This document shows positions 35,201 through 40,682 of a DNA stretch of 40,682 nt, piece by piece. This DNA comes from an uncultured Chromatium sp. (GTDB taxonomy: Bacteria > Pseudomonadota > Gammaproteobacteria > Chromatiales > Chromatiaceae), in assembly GCA_903897335.1 (NCBI GenBank), contig CAIUAY010000213.1:1-40682 (forward strand), written 5' to 3'. The notes below the pieces were generated by a model. It saw only the letters and a program-made list of their open reading frames with translations, was not told the origin of the DNA and did no database searches. How positions within the stretch are numbered: position 1 is the stretch's first letter; each line of letters begins with the position of its first letter. A program made the translations under genes and the position numbers.

Positions 35201-37181
35201 CGCGCAAGTCCGTCATGCTACAAACGGTAGAGCCGTTAGAACGGCAGGCGGGCACTAGGCTGACTTTACCGCTGCCGACGGTGACCTCGAAGCTTGGCAG
35301 GTTTTCCGCCAAGCCGACGGTATAAGTCCCTAGTGGCTGGCGCGTCACCCAATCCGCGTTGATTCCATTCCATCGGTTCGCCCGATTCGTGGCGTACGTC
35401 GGCCGCAGATCCAGTGAACGGTTGGCGCTGGCAAGACCCGCGATCAGGTAGCCACCTTTCATATGCGGTAGTTCAGGACAAATCCCGCTGGCGGAGGAGA
35501 GATTCGACAAGGTTTTGGCGCTGCAAAGATTATCCGATGTGGTGCCATTGCTACCGATCAGATAGGAACCGGAGATGCCTTCGGCTGTTCCGACAGCGTT
35601 CGTAAGGGCGGTTGGATCCAATCCCGATATGTCTGTGGTAATTGTTGCGTTGTCCAAAGAAGTCAAACCGGTCGACAAGACGATAATATTGGATAATGCA
35701 CACCACTCTGTCGAAGGCAACGGATCCGAGCTGCTATTCCAAGTCGCCTGCCCAAGACCTGCGATCACTGCCGTTGTCGCACTGTCATCCACGGCGTAGG
35801 TCGAGGTTGCGCCAGTCTTACCGGCGAAATAGCGCAGTGCCTCGTAATACATTTCCGACAATGGGTTGCCCCAATCAACACAGGTGCCATTGGTTCCCGA
35901 CAGCAGGTCAGCGGCATTACAAGCAAAAGGTGCACTGTTGTTATATCCGCTCGAACATACCTGTGAGGCTGTTATTGCACCCGATGCAGGAGTTTTATAG
36001 CCAGCGATATGAATGCGGTTGATGGCGTCGATAATACCGCGGTCAGTGGGCGCCTGATTGATGAACTGCCCGGTACAAACATCAATTTCGTCGTCCGAGT
36101 GTTGATTGCCACAAATTGAAGGACTCGTTGAAGATAGATTTGAGTTATTCGCCAGCAACTTGATATTTTTTCGCAATACTCCGCCCGCTGCATTGTTCTT
36201 GTAGCTGCCCGTCATGAGGCCAAAGCGGGTTCGCCGCTCGGCATCGATATCACCGTATTCCTGAAGCAACCCGGTTGGCTTGACGGTCTCAATTGGCGTC
36301 GTGGCGCGGGTGTAGTAGGATTTACATGTGTCTTCGAGCATACCTGGTGCGCACACGGCGACCCGTGCAGTGAGGTCGCTTGATCCAGTCAAACGGTTTG
36401 CAGAAGTTCCAGTTTTTGTGGGGCGCGTTGCGGACGTTTCCGCCGCAAAATCTTCTTTCCATTGGCACTGCAGGATTTCAGTCATTGCCCACTGCGGCCA
36501 AGAGCCGCTGGCGACCTTAATTAAAGGCGCTGGTGAGGTATTAGTCCCGTTGACAGTATTGATCGATCCCGCCTGAACGCCTGCCCCCATATCAGTCACA
36601 TTACATAATGTGATGGCGCTTTGCGAATAAGGTGTGAATTTTTTCATGTCAGTCGTTCCGCCTGTTGGCGCATAGACCTTGGCGAAAGCATGAACATCGG
36701 GAGGCAGAAAAGCGCGTTCTAGCACCGTTGTACCGAGGGTAGTTCCGGTGCTGTCCGTGGAACGAAAACCGCCATAAAGCACTTTGCGCACCACATCAAG
36801 TCGCGTCATGGTCGCCCAATTGAGGAAATTTCCGCTCCATTGACTGCTGCACTGGTGATTCAGTGGAGAGGCTAACCCACTGGCAGTTCCTGCCGGTTCA
36901 AAGCGGCTGTTACTTGAACTATAGGTATAACATTTGTTGGCATCAAAATACCCATAGTAATTCACGGCATCGTTATAGGTGGTATCCAATCCACCAACGC
37001 CGTCCAGGTCGGTATAGTCCGTATAAGCCTTTCTCGATAGCTCATGATCCCGCGACAGGAGCAGCATGATTCTAGGTTCGGTTGAAGCCAGAAAGAGCGG
37101 ACCCTGAAACAATGTCAGCGCCAGCGCCAAACCGGGCAGGGATCCTAATAGAGAGAACAGCAGAATGCGTTTTGTGTTCAT
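32277..37181 (-). CDS. pilY1: Type IV pilus tip-associated adhesin/biogenesis protein PilY1, 1634 aa
   Basis: Large secreted or tip-located protein needed for pilus extension, and often for adhesion and mechanosensing. An N-terminal hydrophobic signal (MNTKRILLFSLLGSLPGLAL) is followed by EPRIMLLLSRDHELSRKAY and NYYGYFDANKCYTY, typical of one PilY1 branch. The C-terminal third is the beta-propeller, with VYVGGNDGMLHGFDADTG, SILIGGLGAGGKGYYALDV and a Ca-binding loop DSNDDGYVDTVYAGD near residue 1299. A second loop, DTNGNGTINDSD near 1554, looks like another Ca site. I do not see a DxSxS metal site of a von Willebrand A domain near the N-terminus. It is the last gene of the minor pilin operon, 41 bp after pilX. 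Confidence 0.95.
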   Translation of the reverse strand: MNTKRILLFSLLGSLPGLALALTLFQGPLFLASTEPRIMLLLSRDHELSRKAYTDYTDLDGVGGLDTTYNDAVNYYGYFDANKCYTYSSSNSRFEPAGTASGLASPLNHQCSSQWSGNFLNWATMTRLDVVRKVLYGGFRSTDSTGTTLGTTVLERAFLPPDVHAFAKVYAPTGGTTDMKKFTPYSQSAITLCNVTDMGAGVQAGSINTVNGTNTSPAPLIKVASGSWPQWAMTEILQCQWKEDFAAETSATRPTKTGTSANRLTGSSDLTARVAVCAPGMLEDTCKSYYTRATTPIETVKPTGLLQEYGDIDAERRTRFGLMTGSYKNNAAGGVLRKNIKLLANNSNLSSTSPSICGNQHSDDEIDVCTGQFINQAPTDRGIIDAINRIHIAGYKTPASGAITASQVCSSGYNNSAPFACNAADLLSGTNGTCVDWGNPLSEMYYEALRYFAGKTGATSTYAVDDSATTAVIAGLGQATWNSSSDPLPSTEWCALSNIIVLSTGLTSLDNATITTDISGLDPTALTNAVGTAEGISGSYLIGSNGTTSDNLCSAKTLSNLSSASGICPELPHMKGGYLIAGLASANRSLDLRPTYATNRANRWNGINADWVTRQPLGTYTVGLAENLPSFEVTVGSGKVSLVPACRSNGSTVCSMTDLRVESYSATAASFLVSWEDGSAGSDYDMDTIARIQYCVAAACSPTVSAGQIKVTVSAVQSATGSGMELGYTLTGAGSSSGTIFPIKIPGTATCDPTATGGANADFFSLLTTPFSSRPATGTGSYSSWPTCPDGVTKLPTGIVNATGCPGTNATNGANCGCPKSTTYTQNSTAAGLLKNPLWYAAKYGAPATSWDIYNNNNRALATPDGEPDNFFDVRNPATLYDSLATVFDKASQPDASAASIATNSTNLETDSHIYQARFSSADWSGQLLSYSIGTNGVIGAVEWDAGEKLMAQTPASRVILTKGATDGVGFDYDNLTGPTATAGTQQNLLDKNAAGAADTCGPERVAYLRGDATHEGANGTFTCTDPAGSATASVASKFRERIKTDNNIDVHFKLGDIINSSPWYLGAPNAGYSDATHPGYSAFQSAKHSRKPVVYVGGNDGMLHGFDADTGSKTKGQEVLAYVPTAVYPNLSKLTDRAYKTDHHYFVDGSPMIADADIDSSTTNDWRSILIGGLGAGGKGYYALDVSDPSNFTEAQAAATLLWEFNETDMGYAYNLPPKSDTTHQAKQIVKMANGKWAVILGNGYRDSADAASLGKAVLYVVFIEDGVDGTWATTTSDYVKIVADAPAGKDNGLSTPVPFDSNDDGYVDTVYAGDLKGNLWKFLVGPNTTDTNVTSSTSTWKVAFSSSPCTTSCTPLFTAKDCHGVAQPIISPPEVTIHPNGGQLVLFGTGKYLESTDNKSSGTQTFYGIWDKGAAISGTREENLLKQTMSLCTGSNCTAGKFRIPSTNPISWRINVGDAAANCSGTCTPTHLGWYLDLLANGVDASVTGCPTLTTAQMQTQIAERVTGIPQLINQTIYFNTLIPSDQPCDAGGTGWLMSLDYLTGGVVSTRRIFDTNGNGTINDSDALVGGYKVGAALGGTTLIQNPNESTNIGVGVSSLTSGNLSTVSINFGGGGGGSSSPARLNWREILQ

Positions 37182-37222
37182 GATTGCCCCGGGGTGTCTG
37201 ATTGCAATCTCTCGATGCGCGT

Positions 37223-37789
37223 CTAGGGTTTGCAGCCGTAGGTGGACTGTAACCAGACGACGGTATTAGCGCTTGCCCCTTGCGCCCGCACGGTGATGCG
37301 GTAGTAGCGGTTATCGCTGCAACCGGTCACGGTTTGTTCGATCCCTTCGATGATATAGCGCGGTTGAGCCGACACACCCGAAATGCTGGCGGCGTGGGTG
37401 AAGCGGCCATATTGGACGCTGGGCGCGGCGGTCATGCTGGTCGTCGTCCAAATGGGCGTGGTGTAAGCAGTCGTGTCTTTGCAGAGCCCATCGTCCGCAT
37501 CGCTGCCCGTTGTCGATGCACCGCAGTTTGCCGTGAAGTTAGTAAAACCAGATATCCCGCGAGCGTAGCCGGCGACCTGGTTGCTGACATCGCGTTCCGC
37601 GTCGCGCAATGCCGCCTCCGCCGCCTGGAATGCGAGATTGCGGTCGCGCAGGTTGCTAGCCATGCGCTCATCCAAACTGGTCGTCTGCATGGCGGTGACG
37701 CCGATCACGGTCATGACCAGAAGAAAAATAAGCGCGATGATGAGAATCATGCCTTGCTGACGGTGGCCGCCGAATGCTCGATTCGTCAT
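37223..37789 (-). CDS. pilX: Minor pilin PilX, 188 aa
   Basis: Part of the priming complex at the pilus tip, together with the other minor pilins and PilY1. The leader MTNRAFGGHRQQG is followed by MILIIALIFLLVMTVIGV, so cleavage by PilD would fall after Gly13. Residue 5 of the mature form is Ile, not the usual Glu; PilX and GspK-type pilins commonly lack this Glu. SLDERMASNLRDRNLAFQAAEAALRDAER is a typical PilX segment. A GGAGG precedes the ATG, and the pilW stop is 11 bp upstream. Confidence 0.92.
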   Translation of the reverse strand: MTNRAFGGHRQQGMILIIALIFLLVMTVIGVTAMQTTSLDERMASNLRDRNLAFQAAEAALRDAERDVSNQVAGYARGISGFTNFTANCGASTTGSDADDGLCKDTTAYTTPIWTTTSMTAAPSVQYGRFTHAASISGVSAQPRYIIEGIEQTVTGCSDNRYYRITVRAQGASANTVVWLQSTYGCKP

Positions 37790-37800
37790 TGCTTGCCTCC

Positions 37801-38592
37801 TTAAGGCAATCGGTTGCGCAGGGCAATCGTCGTGCTGAACATCTGGTAGATCCGCCGGTCAGTTGCAGTAAAAAAAGTACCGTCATTTCGCTCAAAAGGA
37901 AGCGACATGCTGGCTTCCGCCAGATTGTTTTCGCTGCTGCCAAGCAGCAGATCGATTCTGACGGCAACAACCTGAGACCAATTCGTCACGGTACTGGCAT
38001 AGCTATCGAGTTGGGAGTCGCCGTTGGTATCAAGTCCATAACGTATCTGCATGTCGTAGACGCCTTCCACCAGTTCGGCAGTGGTGGTTGTGGTTGCAGT
38101 CGTGGTTGCGGTGGTCACGACCCTTACCCTGCGTTGCTGTAATCCAGGCTCTCCACTGGTGCCGGGTGCGATGTAATAGGTGTTGGTATGAGTCACGAGG
38201 GAGTTTGGAGTAGGTACGTCATATTGAATTCTGAAGACATCGGTGTTCGCGGTGTAACTCGTTAGACTTGCCGCCGAGGGTGCCGTATTGGCCCCTGGCC
38301 AACCCTGTATGGAATCCGTTGCCGGCCAAGTCGGTGGAATTGTTCCAAAGATGTCTCTAAATCCAGCCTGCCGGACATCGCGTGACAGATATTCAATCGC
38401 AAAGCGCCCATTTTCCTGCACCCTGGCCATACCATCGTTTGCACGATAGCTCTGTTTGGTCTCAACAAAGAGTGAAATGACGCCAGCGGAAATGAATAGA
38501 CCGATGGTCATGGCGACCATCAGCTCAACGAGTGTAAATCCGCGTTGAGTTGACGCAATACGCGAACAATTGGAGAAAGACGATGCGTTCAT
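37801..38592 (-). CDS. pilW: Minor pilin PilW, 263 aa
   Basis: Minor pilin of the type IV pilus tip complex. The leader ends QRG before FTLVELMVAMTIGLFISAGV, with Glu at position 5 of the mature protein. SYRANDGMARVQENGRFAIE and YLSRDVRQAGFR are characteristic of PilW. A run of about 12 Thr residues occurs near residue 160 (TATTTATTTTT), encoded by a low-complexity stretch at about 38080-38120. The ATG overlaps the pilV stop by 4 bp (ATGA), so the genes are coupled. Confidence 0.94.
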   Translation of the reverse strand: MNASSFSNCSRIASTQRGFTLVELMVAMTIGLFISAGVISLFVETKQSYRANDGMARVQENGRFAIEYLSRDVRQAGFRDIFGTIPPTWPATDSIQGWPGANTAPSAASLTSYTANTDVFRIQYDVPTPNSLVTHTNTYYIAPGTSGEPGLQQRRVRVVTTATTTATTTTTAELVEGVYDMQIRYGLDTNGDSQLDSYASTVTNWSQVVAVRIDLLLGSSENNLAEASMSLPFERNDGTFFTATDRRIYQMFSTTIALRNRLP

Positions 38593-39065
38593 AGTTCTGT
38601 CGTAAAGACGAATGATTGCGTGGCGCTGCTCCCTTCGAGGCGGGTTTCGTCCCAGGTGACGGTAATCGTTGCCAGTGTGCTACCCGTTGCAACCGCAATG
38701 GTGCCACGACCACTCGGTAACAGGCAGGCGAGACGATGACGCCATACAGCAAGATCGGCTGCGGCAATGGCGGTTCCAGACGCATAGGCCGACGCATAGG
38801 TCAGCGTCGTACAACTGGTTGCGAACGTACCGGGATAGCTTGCTGCATTGCCCCGATTAGCGCGCATGGAATCGGCGATCTCATAGGCCAGATTGGTCGC
38901 CTGGACGCGCAGATAGGAACCATGACTCATTTTCAGCGAGACCGTCTGCAATCCTGCCAGGCCAAGTAATCCAATGGAGAGTACCAGGACGGCAATCAGG
39001 ACTTCGATGAGGGTGAAACCTTGCTGTCTCTGTTGTCTTGTTGGATTGGAAAGATGAGCGGTCAT
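38589..39065 (-). CDS. pilV: Minor pilin PilV, 158 aa
   Basis: Type IV minor pilin. The leader ends RQQRQQG before FTLIEVLIAVLVLSIGLLGLAG, the classical PilV N-terminus, followed by LAYEIADSMRANR. I chose ATG 39065, which overlaps the fimT stop as ATGA; a TTG two codons upstream is less likely. It overlaps pilW by 4 bp at the other end, so fimT-pilV-pilW are tightly coupled. Confidence 0.94.
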   Translation of the reverse strand: MTAHLSNPTRQQRQQGFTLIEVLIAVLVLSIGLLGLAGLQTVSLKMSHGSYLRVQATNLAYEIADSMRANRGNAASYPGTFATSCTTLTYASAYASGTAIAAADLAVWRHRLACLLPSGRGTIAVATGSTLATITVTWDETRLEGSSATQSFVFTTEL

Positions 39066-39652
39066 GGACAAGTCCCTGATTCAATGCGCAGACGACCGAC
39101 CTGATTCAGGATAATGTTGCGTTGATTGGGTGTCATGCAAATCGAAAGTGTGCCCGTCCCGATGTTGGAACTGCTGCCTTCACTTTGACCATCAGATTTG
39201 AATTTCACATAGTTTGCGAAATTTGTTCCAACCGTGATTACGGCATTCGCACTCGAAGGCTGTCCCACTCTTAAGGCAAGCTCGCCGGAATCAAGCGTGC
39301 CGTCGTTATCATCATCAACAAAAACGACCCAGCCATTCTGCCAGGCGGCGCTGGTATTACAGCTCGGCGTACTATCGGAAACATCGTTGGATTTACAGAC
39401 TGTCACCGTTTTACTGCGTGTTACCGCTTCTGATCGAGCTAGTTGCAACGCGCCGCTGAGTTCATTGGTGAGCGCGGCAAGACGGTTGATTGCGATGATA
39501 TTCTGAAATGAAGGAATAGCAATGCTCATCAGAACAGCCGCAATTGAGAGGGTAACCACTAATTCAATCAGCGTGACCCCTGCCATGCGGTGCAAAGCGG
39601 CAGTGACTTCAAGTCGCCTGGTCGAGCAGCGTGACAGATCATCGGTGGGCAT
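39062..39652 (-). CDS. fimT: FimT/GspH-type minor pilin, 196 aa
   Basis: Pseudopilin of the FimT/GspH family. A long 25-residue leader ends HRMAG before VTLIELVVTLSIAAVLMSIA, with Glu5 conserved. The GspH domain includes LARSEAVTRSKTVTVCKS and WQNGWVVFVDDDNDG. Near the C-terminus VGRLRIESGTC contains a G-R-L-R that fits the GRxR DNA-binding motif reported for FimT in natural transformation. ATG 39652 is chosen because a GAGGT lies 4 nt upstream. The frame stays open almost to pilE, but that stretch is unlike any pilin and includes antisense-type sequence. The gap to pilE is 196 bp. Confidence 0.9.
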   Translation of the reverse strand: MPTDDLSRCSTRRLEVTAALHRMAGVTLIELVVTLSIAAVLMSIAIPSFQNIIAINRLAALTNELSGALQLARSEAVTRSKTVTVCKSNDVSDSTPSCNTSAAWQNGWVVFVDDDNDGTLDSGELALRVGQPSSANAVITVGTNFANYVKFKSDGQSEGSSSNIGTGTLSICMTPNQRNIILNQVGRLRIESGTCP

Positions 39653-39848
39653 GTTGACCTCGATCATCGTTCCGGCCAAGTGTGCCGGTGGCGTGAGTCG
39701 GATAGCATCGTGTGCCTTGCGCATCAATTGGCACGAACGCTGATTGGATACATGGATCGTCCGATTGAACCGCCGTGTTTTTTCTCGAAACGTGGCAATT
39801 TTTTTATGCCATGGCTGTTCTACACATGCTGCCGATAAAATCAGAAAT
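39653..39848 (-). other. 196-bp gap between pilE and fimT
   Basis: There is no gene here. It contains runs of A and T (around 39777-39784 and 39798-39806) that could form a promoter or a weak terminator on the minus strand. I could not fix -35/-10 hexamers. Confidence 0.4.
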
Positions 39849-40277
39849 TTAGCGACGCCAGCAGTCACTGACGCTGCCATCCGCGCTTTTTTGTCCCATT
39901 TGATTGATGGCCAGGGTTCCGCAGGCGTCATTGGCTTGCAGGCTGGCAGGTGATGCTTGCAATGTAAACGTCGTCGCGTCGGGATTCCCATTAAATGTAA
40001 AGGTGTAACGTAGCGGCATGGCGCCTTCTTGGGTGCAAGCTGTGCCACTGAGGAAAGCAGCCTGAGTTGTAGAATCAGGAAATGTGTAACGTGATTGCGT
40101 GGTATACCGCCGCTCCATGCGCTGCGCCAACTCAGAAAGACAGGATGCCGCATTGGAGCGCCAGGATTTTTGCACCGAGTTTTGATAAGAGGGATAGGCA
40201 ATCGCGGCCAGAATGCCAACGATAGCAACCGTGATCATAAGTTCGATGAGGGTAAAGCCAGTCGATGATTGAGACAT
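39849..40277 (-). CDS. pilE: PilE-like minor pilin, 142 aa
   Basis: First gene of the minor pilin cluster. The short leader MSQSSTG precedes [20 protein letters not shown], and [20 protein letters not shown] is typical of PilE-type minor pilins. Two C-terminal cysteines (ACGTL and SDCWRR) probably form the D-region disulfide. A GGAG sits 8 nt before the ATG. It is probably transcribed from a promoter in 40280-40390, next to the incoming insertion element. Confidence 0.93.
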   Translation of the reverse strand: MSQSSTGFTLIELMITVAIVGILAAIAYPSYQNSVQKSWRSNAASCLSELAQRMERRYTTQSRYTFPDSTTQAAFLSGTACTQEGAMPLRYTFTFNGNPDATTFTLQASPASLQANDACGTLAINQMGQKSADGSVSDCWRR

Positions 40278-40389
40278 CAGTTTCTCCGCGAGAAAAATTT
40301 AGGGTAGTGTCCTACTCTACTCAGGCCACTGGAGCGCGGTGCATGGCGGCTCTATGATGCATTCCTTGAACAGTCTAGTTGAACGTCTT

Positions 40390-40682
40390 GTCAGCGCAAT
40401 CCCCCGCCTTGAGGCGTGGGGTCAAACCGGCGCCTTCTTGACTCGATTATGCAAAGCGCATCACAGTACACCGATCAACAGAGGCTGATCGACACCATGA
40501 TCCAAACCCAACTCAAACTGCGTCTCAACGTCACCCAAGAGACGTTGCTCAACAGTTGGCTGTTCAGGCTGACCGGGGTCTGGAACTGGGCGATCCGCAA
40601 GATTGAGCATGATGCCAAGGGCGAGGTCTATTATTCCAAACAGCGCTTTCAGAACCTGCTGGCGGGGCATGGCCAGAAGATC
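40390..40682 (+). mobile_element. Left part of an IS200/IS605-family (IS1341-like) element, cut by window edge
   Basis: An imperfect hairpin CCCCCGCC-TTGA-GGCGTGGGG (40401-40421) lies about 75-95 bp upstream of a TnpB-like reading frame. GC-rich subterminal hairpins of this kind mark the ends of IS200/IS605 elements, which lack terminal inverted repeats. The exact left boundary is not determinable; no tnpA is seen on this side. Confidence 0.65.
40497..40682 (+). CDS. tnpB: TnpB/OrfB-like RNA-guided nuclease of IS200/IS605, N-terminal fragment
   Basis: Sixty-two codons run open to the window end. They begin MIQTQLKLRLNVTQETLLNS and continue WLFRLTGVWNWAIRKIEHDA and YYSKQRFQNLLAGHG, matching the N-terminal OrfB_IS605 domain pattern (basic strand, helix, WNWAI). 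The RuvC and zinc-finger parts are beyond the window, so integrity is unknown. An in-frame ATG at 40449 would add 16 residues; 40497 is preferred because the conserved opening starts there. It reads away from pilE (divergent). Confidence 0.75.
   Translation, partial: MIQTQLKLRLNVTQETLLNSWLFRLTGVWNWAIRKIEHDAKGEVYYSKQRFQNLLAGHGQKI

Noticed and set aside
39653-40228. N-terminal extension of FimT by about 190 residues
   Set aside because: The extension overlaps pilE in another frame and would place the prepilin leader in mid-protein; a ribosome site supports ATG 39652.

Overview
The window looks like a chromosomal segment of a moderately GC-rich gammaproteobacterium. The evidence is the aroA-cmk-rpsA-ihfB order, the PpsR and RecJ proteins, the pilE-fimT-pilV-pilW-pilX-pilY1 cluster, and a three-gene (pntAA/pntAB/pntB) transhydrogenase. 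The groESL operon is controlled by a perfect CIRCE operator, which enteric bacteria lack but some other Gammaproteobacteria have. Together with the Rpn-type nuclease gene and the CheB-CheR-PAS signalling fusion this would suit a Chromatiales-like (purple sulfur bacterium type) genome, but no single gene proves the lineage.

Layout. 1-2160: groES-groL on the minus strand behind CIRCE. 2165-6539: two minus-strand signalling proteins (PAS-GGDEF diguanylate cyclase; CheB-CheR-PAS fusion), separated by a heptanucleotide tandem array and a dispersed repeat. 6540-7381: no intact gene; a short decayed coding stretch. 7382-10872 plus strand: Rpn-family nuclease, a small membrane protein, recJ. 10879-11445: a Nudix ADP-ribose pyrophosphatase, convergent with recJ. 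11677-13724: phoB-phoR with a possible PHO box. 13796-18112 minus strand: aroA-cmk-rpsA-ihfB. 18113-18627: remains of an IS3-family orfA. 18628-23322 plus strand: ppsR, pntAA-pntAB-pntB, mutM. 23362-29196: a type I restriction-modification locus hsdM-[vapB-vapC]-hsdS-hsdR with a toxin-antitoxin cassette between hsdM and hsdS. 29216-30742: ilvA (minus). 30990-32132: an unidentified membrane protein and a hotdog thioesterase. 32277-40277 minus strand: type IV pilus minor pilin operon ending in pilY1. 40390-40682: left part of an IS200/IS605-type element with a TnpB-like gene cut by the window edge.

The most notable observations concern non-coding and mobile sequence. (i) Three diverged copies of a 64-85 bp two-hairpin repeat (ends GTAGGGTTG/CAACCCTAC) lie in intergenic spaces at 3433, 20671 and 24821; the middle copy supplies the stop codon of pntAA and the third lies beside the vapBC cassette. 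(ii) The vapBC cassette is flanked by a degenerate duplication of the last about 40 bp of hsdM, so the remnant still gives hsdS a TAATG stop-start overlap. (iii) Ten exact copies of CGACAGC lie just upstream of the diguanylate cyclase gene. The core genes are ordinary and well conserved. No RNA gene and no CRISPR array was recognised.
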